Shown piece by piece: positions 1 through 7,445 of a DNA stretch of 64,000 nucleotides. The notes beneath the pieces are model-generated. The model saw nothing but the letters and a program-made list of their open reading frames with translations. It had not been told where the DNA came from and ran no database searches. The stretch lies in the NCBI RefSeq assembly GCF_014650555.1, contig NZ_BMVE01000015.1, positions 1 to 64,000 on the forward strand. Reading direction: 5' to 3'. The translations under genes were made by a program, and so were the position numbers. This stretch comes from Streptomyces goshikiensis (GTDB lineage: Bacteria > Actinomycetota > Actinomycetes > Streptomycetales > Streptomycetaceae). Numbering within the stretch: the stretch's first letter is position 1; each line of letters starts with the position of its first letter.

Positions 1-581
1 AGACCCAGGTCCTGTACGGCCGCGTGGAGTACCGATTGCCGTACCCGCTCCACTCGGTCGGGCAGCGGGTGGTCGAGCGCTGCGTCCAGAGTCATGGTCA
101 CCCGTACGTCGGCGCCGTCGTCCGCGGGGGTGAGCCGGCAGGTCGCGACCCTGGTGCCGTCAACCGTGTCCGCGGCCTGCCGCAGTACCTTCACGGCGGC
201 GCTCTCGGCGAGCCTCAGGTCCCGGTCCGGGTCGGCGAGGGGCAGCAGCCGTCCGAGCCGGCTCTCTGCCCTGACCAGGTCCATGACGCGGTCGGCCAGT
301 GCGTGCAGGCCGGGGAGGTCTTGCGTACGAAGCGCGCGGGTGGCCGCGTTCACCGTGGCCAGCCCCTCGGCCGCCTCGCTGCAGTGGGGACAGGACGCCA
401 TGTGGGGGTCCGAGGCCGGCGCGGCGTCCTGTGTCTGTTCCCAGACCCGGCTGAGCAGACGGCCACAGGGCAGTACCTCATCACCCGCGAACAGGGGTAC
501 GTCGGCCGCCGTCGGGCTGGTGGGGGTCCCGGCGGCTCGGCGCGGTCCGGAGGGCCGGGCGTGCGGGTCGTCTAGCGCCAT
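1..581 (-). CDS. Zinc-binding anti-sigma-type protein, C-terminus cut by window edge
   Basis: The frame is open from an ATG at 581 to the left edge (193 codons seen), so the C-terminus is missing. Around residue 56 it carries an HxxxCxxC motif (HMASCPHC), the signature of zinc-containing anti-sigma factors, which bind and inhibit a partner ECF sigma factor. The second half (RVATCRLTPADD..., then DHPLPDRVERVRQSV) has the alternating-strand-then-helix look of an Asp23/Gls24 domain; this is inference. Its start overlaps the stop of the upstream sigma factor gene by 10 nt, indicating translational coupling and a cognate pair. It lies divergent from an Asp23 operon, which is a likely target of the sigma factor. 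Confidence 0.7.
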   Translation of the reverse strand, partial: MALDDPHARPSGPRRAAGTPTSPTAADVPLFAGDEVLPCGRLLSRVWEQTQDAAPASDPHMASCPHCSEAAEGLATVNAATRALRTQDLPGLHALADRVMDLVRAESRLGRLLPLADPDRDLRLAESAAVKVLRQAADTVDGTRVATCRLTPADDGADVRVTMTLDAALDHPLPDRVERVRQSVLHAAVQDLG

Positions 582-1147
582 GGGCCCATCGCCTCCTGCA
601 GGGATCGGCGTGCTCTGAACAGTCTGCCGCGCACGGTCTGCTCACTGGTCCGTGTCACGTGGGCGATCTCCTTGTAGGGCATGCCCTGCAGTTCGCGCAG
701 GATCCAGCAGACCCGCTGTCCGGCGTCCAGCTCGGCGAGGGCGTGGGAGAGGGCCGCGGTGGCCGCGTCCTGCTCGGCGGACCGGGCGGGCTGGGTCCAC
801 GCGTCGGCGGTCGCGGGTTCGGCGACGGTGCTCAGCGGGACGGGCGGCGTTCGGCGCCGTCGCATGGTCAGGCAGCGGTTGACGGTGATCCGGTACATCC
901 AAGTGCGGAATTCCGCAGCGTGACGGTACTCCGGCAGCCGCCGCCAGGCGCTGAGGAAGGCGTCTTGGACGGCCTCTTCGGCATCCTGGGGGCTGCCGAG
1001 CATGCCACGGGCCAGGGTGAGGAGGGACTGGCTGTGCCGTTGGACGAGCACGGCGAAAGAGTCTTCGTCTCCCTCGGCCGCCCGTACGGCCAAGAGCCCG
1101 TCCGGCAGGCCGCCTCCAGGCTGTGGTGAGGCGCTACGTTCGGTCAT
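572..1147 (-). CDS. ECF-type RNA polymerase sigma factor
   Basis: 191-residue protein with region 2 (LARGMLGSPQDAEEAVQDAFLSAWRRL, then FRTWMYRITVNRCL) and region 4 (LDAGQRVCWILRELQGMPYKEIA, then a TSEQTVRGRLFRARRSL helix-turn-helix), the layout of group IV (extracytoplasmic function) sigma factors. I chose the ATG at 1147 because GGGAG sits 5 nt upstream; an in-frame ATG at 1189 would add 14 residues without a ribosome site. The 3' end overlaps the anti-sigma gene by 10 nt. The gene is transcribed away from the Asp23/AmaP operon starting at 1316, so the 170-bp intergenic segment probably holds divergent promoters. The specific subgroup cannot be told by eye. Confidence 0.9.
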   Translation of the reverse strand: MTERSASPQPGGGLPDGLLAVRAAEGDEDSFAVLVQRHSQSLLTLARGMLGSPQDAEEAVQDAFLSAWRRLPEYRHAAEFRTWMYRITVNRCLTMRRRRTPPVPLSTVAEPATADAWTQPARSAEQDAATAALSHALAELDAGQRVCWILRELQGMPYKEIAHVTRTSEQTVRGRLFRARRSLQEAMGPWR

Positions 1148-1315
1148 GAGGCTCCCGCGGGGCACCTCGGGAAGAGCGTGCACCCTCATTACGTATCAAT
1201 CACGTACATACAGCACACATCACACGTTACGTCTGTGAGAGATACGCCGCTTCGGGCGTCCAACTTCTTGAGGGGCACGACGCAGATGCCCCACCGACCC
1301 ATCGAGGCGACCACC

Positions 1316-1804
1316 ATGACGGACAACACCACCAGCGTCGGCGGGGGTATCCGGCCCGACACGGGCGAAAGCGCGCTGAAGGGCCGCACCGGGGCGGGGG
1401 CTCCGGCCGAGACACGGGGGAAGACCACCATCGCGGACGGCGTGGTGACCAAGATCGCGGGCATGGCCGCACGCGAAGTACCCGGTATTCACAGCATGGG
1501 AGCCGGGATGGCCCGCGCCCTCGGCGCCGTGCGGGAACGCGTCCCCGGCACGGGTGCGGGCCAAGGTGCCACGCGCGGGGTGAAGGCCGAAGTCGGCGAG
1601 CGTCAGGCCGCGCTGGACCTGGACATCGTCGTCGACTACGGCATCTCCATCGTCGACGTCGCCAGCGACGTCCGCACCAACGTGATCAGCGCCGTGGAAC
1701 GGATGACGGGCCTGCAGGTCGTCGAGGTGAACATCGCCGTCGACGACGTCCACCTCCCCGACGAGGAGGAAGAAGCCGAACCGGACGAGAGCCGCGTGAG
1801 CTGA
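1316..1804 (+). CDS. Asp23/Gls24 family envelope stress protein
   Basis: 162 residues. After a low-complexity Gly/Thr-rich leader comes the Asp23 core: GKTTIADGVVTKIAGMAARE, then LDLDIVVDYGISIVDVASDV and a VISAVERMTGLQVVEVNIAVDDV tail. Asp23 proteins in Gram-positive bacteria sit on the inner face of the membrane and are anchored there by AmaP, which is encoded at the end of this operon. The ATG at 1316 is preceded by a weak GAGGCG; an ATG at 1286 (MPHRPIEATT...) with GAGGGG upstream is an alternative. First gene of a five-gene run through 3814, divergent from an ECF sigma factor likely to control it. Confidence 0.88.
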   Translation: MTDNTTSVGGGIRPDTGESALKGRTGAGAPAETRGKTTIADGVVTKIAGMAAREVPGIHSMGAGMARALGAVRERVPGTGAGQGATRGVKAEVGERQAALDLDIVVDYGISIVDVASDVRTNVISAVERMTGLQVVEVNIAVDDVHLPDEEEEAEPDESRVS

Positions 1805-1885
1805 CCGATCGCCGTGACCACGCCCATGCCCCGGGCAGAGCAGACCTCACACAGGCGATCACTCCGTGAGACGGGTGAGTACATC

Positions 1886-2053
1886 ATGAACGCAGCGACA
1901 GCGGGCCTCGCGGCCGGCATGGCTCTGGGCTTCGCCGGCTACTTCGGCGGCTTCTGGGCATTCCTGCTGGTTCTCGTTCTGGGTGCGGCGGGTATGGTCG
2001 CCGGCCTTGCCGTACAGGGCGACCTCGACCTCCACACACGGAGGCAGCGGTGA
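1886..2053 (+). CDS. Small DUF2273-like membrane protein of the Asp23 operon
   Basis: A 55-residue protein that is almost entirely one glycine- and alanine-rich hydrophobic stretch (MALGFAGYFGGFWAFLLVLV) followed by a short basic tail. DUF2273-type small membrane proteins accompany Asp23 and AmaP in many Gram-positive operons, and this one has the right place and size. It starts at an ATG 81 nt after the Asp23 stop and its stop codon shares four bases (GTGA) with the start of the next gene. Its role, presumably helping to position Asp23 proteins at the membrane, is inferred from context. Confidence 0.75.
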   Translation: MNAATAGLAAGMALGFAGYFGGFWAFLLVLVLGAAGMVAGLAVQGDLDLHTRRQR

Positions 2054-2463
2054 ACACCCGGCCCGGCTCCCAGCCCCTGGGCGAAGGGCTGGGGCCGCCG
2101 GGGCGTGCCGCCGGCCTGCCGCCTCCGGCTGAGCGCGGCGCCACCGTCATCCCGGACAGGGTGGTCGCCCGTATCGCCGCTCAGGCCGCGCGCACGGCGC
2201 AGGCCAGGCGCGCCCCCATGCCGCCCGACCGCGGCAAACCGGACGCGCCCGGCGTCTCCGCCGCCATCCGTACCGGATCGGTGCGCCTGCACCTGGACAT
2301 GGACCTTCCCTACCCCATCGACATCTCCCACGTCTGCGAGGAGATCCAGCACGACGTCGCCGAACGGGTGGCTCAGCTGACCGGCCTGGAAGTGGGAGCG
2401 GTCGCCCTCACCGTGCGACGACTGGTGACCGCGGCAGGCCCGGGGCGAGAGCGGGTCCAGTAA
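2050..2463 (+). CDS. Second Asp23-like protein
   Basis: 137 residues from a GTG that overlaps the preceding stop by 4 nt (translational coupling). The N-terminal 30 residues are Gly/Pro-rich and unstructured. The remainder resembles a diverged Asp23 domain: ATVIPDRVVARIAAQAAR, then RLHLDMDLPYPIDISHVCEE and VAERVAQLTGLEVGAVALTV, matching the strand and helix order of the first Asp23 protein. Two Asp23 paralogues in one operon are common in actinomycetes and may form mixed assemblies at the membrane (inference). Confidence 0.75.
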   Translation: MNTRPGSQPLGEGLGPPGRAAGLPPPAERGATVIPDRVVARIAAQAARTAQARRAPMPPDRGKPDAPGVSAAIRTGSVRLHLDMDLPYPIDISHVCEEIQHDVAERVAQLTGLEVGAVALTVRRLVTAAGPGRERVQ

Positions 2464-2515
2464 GCCGGCGCACTGCCGGCTCCACCGGTCGCGCCACGCA
2501 GGAAGGAGGACCGCG

Positions 2516-3175
2516 ATGACATCCGACCCCCACACTTCCGCCCCCAGCGGCGCGCCACCCACGCTCCGCACCACCGCGCCGCTCACCAAGACATCCCCTC
2601 CACCGGACCCGGTAGCGGGCGAGCACGACCAATGGCACCGGACCCACCGCCCGTGGTCCGCGCGTCGCCTCCCGGCCGCGCTGGTCGCCGCGGTGATTCT
2701 CGTGGCGGCGGGCGCGGCGCTGGTCGACGTCGTCGCCGTACGGGCGGGACGCCCCGCGGCAGCCTGGCGACGGCACCTGACGGGCGAACTGGGCACCCGC
2801 CCCGTGGACGACGTGTGGATGCTCACGGGAGCCGCCGTGGCCACCGCCGTCGGCCTCTGGCTGATCGTCCTGGCCCTCACCCCCGGCCTCCGCCACCAGC
2901 TGCCCCTGCGCACCCCCACTCCCGGAGTGCGAGCCTGCCTGGACCGCGACGGCGCCGCCGACCTGCTGCGCGACGCCGCCATGCAGGTCCCGGGAGTCAG
3001 TACGGCTCGCATCCGGGTGCGCCGCCACCGCGTCAAGGCCCGCGCGGACGTCCGATTCCGCGACCTCCAGCAGGTCAAGGACGACCTCACTGCCGTCCTC
3101 CACGAGGAACGCGACCGGCTCGCCCTCGCCCGCCCTCCCCGCATCGTCGTACGGGTGCGGCGACGCACCGACTGA
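2516..3175 (+). CDS. DUF6286-type membrane protein of the Asp23 operon
   Basis: 219 residues. A polar Pro/Thr-rich N-terminus is followed by two transmembrane helices (around residues 54-76, LPAALVAAVILVAAGAALVD, and 101-125, MLTGAAVATAVGLWLIVLAL) with an extracellular-type loop containing the conserved-looking RPVDDVW segment. The cytoplasmic C-terminal half has an Asp23-like fold pattern: ADLLRDAAMQVPGVSTARIRV and a strand-rich VVRVRRR end. This is the DUF6286 architecture seen in streptomycete Asp23 clusters. AAGGAGG lies about 8 nt upstream of the ATG. Function unknown; the context points to membrane-envelope stress. Confidence 0.8.
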   Translation: MTSDPHTSAPSGAPPTLRTTAPLTKTSPPPDPVAGEHDQWHRTHRPWSARRLPAALVAAVILVAAGAALVDVVAVRAGRPAAAWRRHLTGELGTRPVDDVWMLTGAAVATAVGLWLIVLALTPGLRHQLPLRTPTPGVRACLDRDGAADLLRDAAMQVPGVSTARIRVRRHRVKARADVRFRDLQQVKDDLTAVLHEERDRLALARPPRIVVRVRRRTD

Positions 3176-3205
3176 GCGACATCCCCCCGCACCGGAGCCC
3201 ACATC

Positions 3206-3814
3206 ATGACGCCGCGAACCGTACTCAACCGCAGTCTGCTCGCCATCGCCGGACTGGTACTGCTCGGCGGCGGTCTGCTGATCCTCTTCGCCGGGCTCGA
3301 CATCTACCGGCGACAGGCTCTGGACCCGCCCGCCGACTGGCCTCTGACCCGACCGGACGACGTCCTGCTCGGCTCCGCCGACCGCGCCCACTGGAGCAGT
3401 CAGGGCTGGTGGTGGTGGCCCGCGGTCATCGCCGCCCTCGCCCTTGCCGCCCTGCTCGCCCTGTGGTGGCTGCTCGACCAAATGCGCCGACGCCGCCCCG
3501 GAGCCCTGCCCGTCGGCGGCACGCCCCCACAGGAAGGCGTGGAACTGAGCGGCCGCGCGCTCAGCGACGCCATCGCCGCCGACGCCGGCGCCCTGCCGGG
3601 CGTCGAGCACGCGGCCGTACACATCACCGGCCGGCCCACCCACCCCCGCACCCGCGTCAAGCTCACTCTCACCCCCCAGGGAACACCCGGCGCCACCCTC
3701 AACGCCCTGTGCCAAGGCCCGCTCCCTACCGCTCGACGGTCCACCGGCTCACCCGACTCGCCCACCGAGATCCGCCTGCAGGTCGCCCGCCACAAACCAC
3801 ACCGCGCGCAGTAG
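3206..3814 (+). CDS. amaP: AmaP-type Asp23 membrane anchor
   Basis: 202 residues with two membrane helices: residues 9-29 (SLLAIAGLVLLGGGLLILFAG) and about 72-92 (WWPAVIAALALAALLALWWL), separated by a loop. A cytoplasmic region follows that contains an Asp23-like segment (ALSDAIAADAGALPGVEHAAVHI). AmaP tethers Asp23 to the membrane in Staphylococcus, and the two-helix-plus-cytoplasmic-tail layout and terminal position in the operon fit. The C-terminal 40 residues are low complexity and basic. It is the last gene of the five-gene run; decayed mobile DNA follows. Confidence 0.82.
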   Translation: MTPRTVLNRSLLAIAGLVLLGGGLLILFAGLDIYRRQALDPPADWPLTRPDDVLLGSADRAHWSSQGWWWWPAVIAALALAALLALWWLLDQMRRRRPGALPVGGTPPQEGVELSGRALSDAIAADAGALPGVEHAAVHITGRPTHPRTRVKLTLTPQGTPGATLNALCQGPLPTARRSTGSPDSPTEIRLQVARHKPHRAQ

Positions 3815-4216
3815 GGCATGACGGGCACGGGCACCAGCCGTCCTTGCCCGGCCCCCTCCTGTCGCATCCATGGCAGGCCCAGCGTCGTGGGCTCTCCAGG
3901 TCCTGGCTCCCTATCGAAACGAGACCCACGATCGAAACGAGACCCACGTGAGCAGCCCGACCGGTGGCGGAGGGCAAGAGGAGAACTACACGGCTGGCTA
4001 TACCGCGCTCAAGGGGTTCCTGGCCCAGGTTCACGTTCACCTCATGGCCAGGCGTAGGGACCGCCTGGAGTACTGGCGACTGGCCGCACTGGCCGGCCGA
4101 CCCTGGCGGCATGTCCACGCCCTGCACCCCCGGGTACGGGGATGTCAGGGAGGTGCTGCTGGACGGGACCGTGGGGGCTGAGGGAGGCGCGGTTTTCCTG
4201 CAGGTTCAATACGAGC
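3815..4216 (+). other. Gene-poor stretch after the Asp23 operon
   Basis: About 400 bp without a convincing gene. An open frame around 3870-4180 contains an 18-bp tandem repeat and a short segment (GYTALKGFL) faintly like the IstA helix-turn-helix linker of IS21 elements, too weak to call. It borders transposase relics and probably belongs to the same degenerate zone. Confidence 0.4.
3913..3948. repeat. Perfect 18-bp tandem duplication
   Basis: The unit ATCGAAACGAGACCCACG occurs twice back to back (3913-3930 and 3931-3948) with no mismatch. Being a multiple of three, it does not disturb a reading frame. It could be a replication-slippage product; no protein-binding role is evident. Confidence 0.9.
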
Positions 4217-4432
4217 ATGGACGATGCGTTGTGGAGCAAGCTGTCGGTCGAGGCGGGAGTGGAGGTGGACGAACTGATCACCGCTGGTCGCAATGTGCAG
4301 GCCCTCAAGGTGATGCGTGAGCACATCGGTCTGCCGGGGCCGGCCCTCTGGGACTGTGTTGAGGCGCTGCAGGAGCGTGCGGATGTCCTGGAGGTATCAG
4401 GGCCGATGAGGAGTCGCGCCAGTTCGGATTGA
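4217..4432 (+). CDS. Small protein with ribosomal L7/L12 C-terminal-like fold
   Basis: 71 residues starting MDDALWSKLS. The middle segment (VDELITAGRNVQALKVMREHIGLPGPALWDCVEAL) matches the pattern of the L7/L12 C-terminal domain, in which a helix ending in K..AIK.LRE..GL is followed by a KEAKD.VE helix; here the basic KEAK part is replaced by PGPALWD. Streptomycetes carry several such small L12-like ORFs of unknown role. The upstream frame (from 4142) is open but has no good start signal, so the ATG at 4217 is preferred. It stands alone between the AmaP gene and IS relics. Confidence 0.6.
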   Translation: MDDALWSKLSVEAGVEVDELITAGRNVQALKVMREHIGLPGPALWDCVEALQERADVLEVSGPMRSRASSD

Positions 4433-4516
4433 TCTCGCGGCTGCGAGACCAGTCCAGTGAGCCAGGTCAGAGCCGGCCAGCTTCGGGTCCTCTGACCGTA
4501 CTCCAGCCGCTGCCCG

Positions 4517-4885
4517 TTGGCGTCAGTCACCGTGTCGCTGACCGGCCGGAACCGCAACGATGCCAGCCGGCTGATGCCGCTGCTGCGGAAGATTCTGCCG
4601 GTCACCGGCCTGTTGGGGCGTCCTCGCGGATGCTCCGACACGCTCCTGACCCACCGCGGCTACGAAAACGACAACTACCGCCGGCTGGTCTGGGCGACCG
4701 GCGTCGAACCCGTGATCGCCCGCCGTGGCGTCCCGCACGGATCAGCACTCGGAATCCACCGGTGGGTTGTCGAGCGGACGATCGCCTGGTTCCACGGCTT
4801 CCGTCGGCTCCGGACTCGATGGGAACGACGCGAAGACATCCACGAAGCCTTCCTCGGCCTGTCGTACGTGCCGGCCGTGGCGTCG
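4517..4885 (+). pseudogene. IS5-type transposase relic, C-terminal half
   Basis: The translated frame gives VTVSLTGRNRNDASRLMPLL, then TLLTHRGYENDNYRRLVWATGVEPVIARRG, HRWVVERTIAWFHGFRRLRTRWERR and HEAFLGL. These are the second half of a DDE transposase of the IS5 group, including the RGY...E region with the catalytic Glu in VVERTIAW. The N-terminal half is absent upstream, and the frame loses similarity after about 4885. It is therefore a dead fragment, although the open frame continues to about 5167. Confidence 0.85.
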
Positions 4886-5400
4886 CTGAGCTCAACCGTC
4901 ACGCCATCGACGGCGAACGTGCTTGGGGGTTCGAGTCTCACCTGCCCGCAGGTTCTTCGCGGACACCTTACGCGCTGGATGGTCGAGGCCAGTTCTGGTC
5001 ACGCAAATCGGCGACGGTCAGGCCATCCTCGTCGAATCCGCGCTATCGAGCAGGGCTGGCTGGCCGGCCTGCCCGCTCCGCAGGCCGTGATCGTTACAGC
5101 CCGTCGACTTCGACGGGCTGACCGCCTGCCAGGAGCGTCAGATAGGCGAGCAGCAGGCAGCCGGTAGTGGTGCGCCGTCGGCATCTGGGTGATTGCCCCG
5201 TCGGCTCGGCGCGGCGGACATCCGACATGACACCGTTTGTTGTCAACTGTCGGAGCCTTGGTCGCCCCAGGAAGGGCGGCTGCGGCTCACCGCCCCTCGT
5301 CCCCGGGGCTTGCCGTCACGTCGCCGGCTCCGGGGCGGGGAGAGCGGGTTCCGAAGAGGGCTTCGCCGCGACACCACATGCCAGGCCCACCCAGTCCTCT
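4886..5400. other. Degenerate spacer between transposase fragments, with a strong hairpin
   Basis: No gene is supported on either strand. A near-perfect inverted repeat lies at 5097-5120 (CAGCCCGTCGA, 2-nt loop, TCGACGGGCTG). It has no T-run on either side, so it is a hairpin of unknown role rather than a clear terminator. Confidence 0.5.
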
Positions 5401-5408
5401 CCCATCCC

Positions 5409-5845
5409 TGCCTACCCGAGGCGGCGGAAACGTGTCGCCCCGCTGCTACCTGAACGTCCTTCTCGGCGGTACCGATCCGGGACATCAGTCGATGGACGAT
5501 CGTGCGGCGTTGCGGGCCATCGTTTACGTGCTGTGCAAGAGCGTGAGCTGGCGTGACGTTCCCGCCGAGCAGGTCGGCTGCAGTGGTGTGACGACCTGCC
5601 GGCGGCTGCGGGACTGGATGACCGAGGCCGGGGCGTGGCCCCGTCTGCACGAGGTCTTCATGGCGGGCGGAACCGCGGGCGGCAGGGTGACCTGGACGAC
5701 GCGGCGATCGACGCTTCGCACGTCAGGGCCCTCAAAGGGGGCTGACACCGGACCTTCGCCGGTCGGCCACGCCACCCGGGCAGTAAGCCCCACCTCATCG
5801 TCGACCGCCACGGCACCCCACTCGTCGTCTCCCTGACCAGCGGCA
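5409..5845 (+). pseudogene. IS5-type transposase relic, N-terminal half, frameshifted
   Basis: One frame gives MDDRAALRAIVYVLCKSVSW, then RDVPAEQVGCSGVTTCRRLRDW and TEAGAWPRLHEVF, the N-terminal helix-turn-helix region of IS5-type transposases. A different frame then gives DLDDAAIDASHVRALKGG, the first catalytic Asp region, ended by a TGA, and a third stretch gives GSKPHLIVDRHGTPLVVSLT. At least two frameshifts and one stop make it inactive. It ends exactly at the motif (VSLT.GNR) with which the fragment at 4517 begins, and runs in frame into the integrase relic that follows. Confidence 0.85.
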
Positions 5846-5865
5846 ACAGACACGTTCGCGAGCCC

Positions 5866-7338
5866 TGCTCGTACTGCGGCACCACCCACGAGGTCTATGC
5901 CCGGACCGCCGATGGCGGGGCGCTCTGCCCTCCTTGCAGCCGGCGCCGGGAACCGTGCAGCATCTGCGCGAACCTTCGATACGTGTCCAGCCGCACGCCT
6001 GACGACCGGCCGCTCTGCGGGCGCTGCTTCCGCAAGAGCCCGTTGTCCTTCCGCGAATGTGTCGAGTGCGGCGACACCAGTCGACTCCACCACTTCGGGC
6101 TTTGCCCGAAGTGCGCCGCGCCGCGGCAGCTGCGCTCTCTCCTCACCGGACCGGACGGCGAAGTCCGCCCGGAACTCGTGCCCGTCCTGACCGCCCTGGC
6201 CGCCAGTAATCCCCACTCCCTGCTCATTCGGTTACGGAACCCCGGAACCCCCCTTCTCCTCCGGGCATCGGCAGCTGAGAGCGGACCCGTCACCCACGAA
6301 GTACTCGACCGCCTTCCACAGCCCCGTTCGATCCGTTACCTCCGCGCCGCTCTGGTATCGACAGGCGTACTGGCCGAACGTAACGAACTCCTGATCCGCT
6401 TTGAGGAATGGGTCAACAGCGTCGTGGAGGAGGTCCAGGAGCCCGAGGAACGCCAGGTCATCAGGGCGTTCACCGCGTGGTTCTATCTGCGACGTCTTCG
6501 GCGGCGCTCCCCCCGGCGCCACCCAATAACCAGCGGTGGATACAACTTCATGAGATACGAAATCCGGGCCGCCATCCGCTTGCTCGCATGGCTTCGAGAG
6601 CGCGGGGCGAGCCTGGAAACATGCACACAGAGCGACATCGATCAGTGGCTGAGCTCCGAGGAATCCGGCAGATACGCCATCCGGAACTTCCTCGTCTGGG
6701 TCGTCAGCCGCGGACACGCCCACAACATCACAGCGCCCACACACACCACCTCGCGCGGCCAGGAAATGCTCGCTGAAGTCGATCAACGATGGGACCTGAG
6801 CCGCCGCCTTCTCCACGACACAACCATCGCCACCACGGACCGGGTCGCCGGCTGCCTCGTTCTTCTCTACGGCCAGTCCTGCGCTCGCATCGCGGCCCTG
6901 ACCACCTCGCACGTCACCAAGACTCACGATGGGGTCCAGCTATGGCTCGGGAGGAAGCCACTCGAAATACCGGAACCCCTGGCCGGCCTCGTTCCAGAAC
7001 TCGTTGGCACGCGCCAGGGGCACGCCGTGGTGGGCCACACGGACAGCACACCCTGGCTGTTCCCCGGCGCATTCCCCGAACGCCCTATGGACGGCGTCTC
7101 CATCACGGCCCGGTTGAACCGCATCGGGATCAAAGCTCGAGCCGGACGCAACACCGCACTCATGGAACTGGCCGGCGAACTCCCAGCCGTCGTCCTCAGC
7201 GGTCTCCTGGGCATCCACATCAACACCGCCACGCTCTGAGCCCAGGAAGCAGGCAACACTCGCCCGGGATACGCGGCAGAGGTGGCACGAAGGGAACTCC
7301 GCAAGAACCGACAGGCCAGTGACCGGTATACCCCGGGG
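5866..7338 (+). pseudogene. Zinc-ribbon tyrosine-recombinase-like protein, 5' truncated, internal stop
   Basis: The frame begins with a series of CxxC zinc-ribbon knuckles (CSYCG, CPPC, CSICA, CGRC, CVECG, CPKCA) between 5866 and 6125. A helical core-binding region (YEIRAAIRLLAWLRERG) and a catalytic-type domain with QSCARIAALTTSHV follow, the Arg lying where tyrosine recombinases have their first catalytic Arg. A TGA at 7237-7239 cuts the frame at INTATL*, but the same frame continues as AQEAGNTRPGYAAEVARREL, which looks like the natural C-terminus with Trp (TGG) changed to TGA. The 5' end is fused to transposase debris with no proper start. I call it a dead integrase-type gene; the catalytic Tyr is not identifiable. 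Confidence 0.65.
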
Positions 7339-7445
7339 AAGTGGTGTCACACCCATCATGACAGGTCAGAAGGCGTTTTCGTAGGACTAACGGCACAGGC
7401 GACCAGCCTTGTCCGGTCCTCTCCGGGGCACCCAGAATCTCCGTT

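Noticed and set aside
5097-5120. Perfect hairpin as a terminator
   Set aside because: No T-tract on either strand and no gene ending beside it.
5122-5220. Short minus-strand frame ending TGCLLLAYLTLLAGGQ, like a small secreted or membrane peptide
   Set aside because: No start codon with a ribosome site, no neighbour, and it lies in transposase debris.
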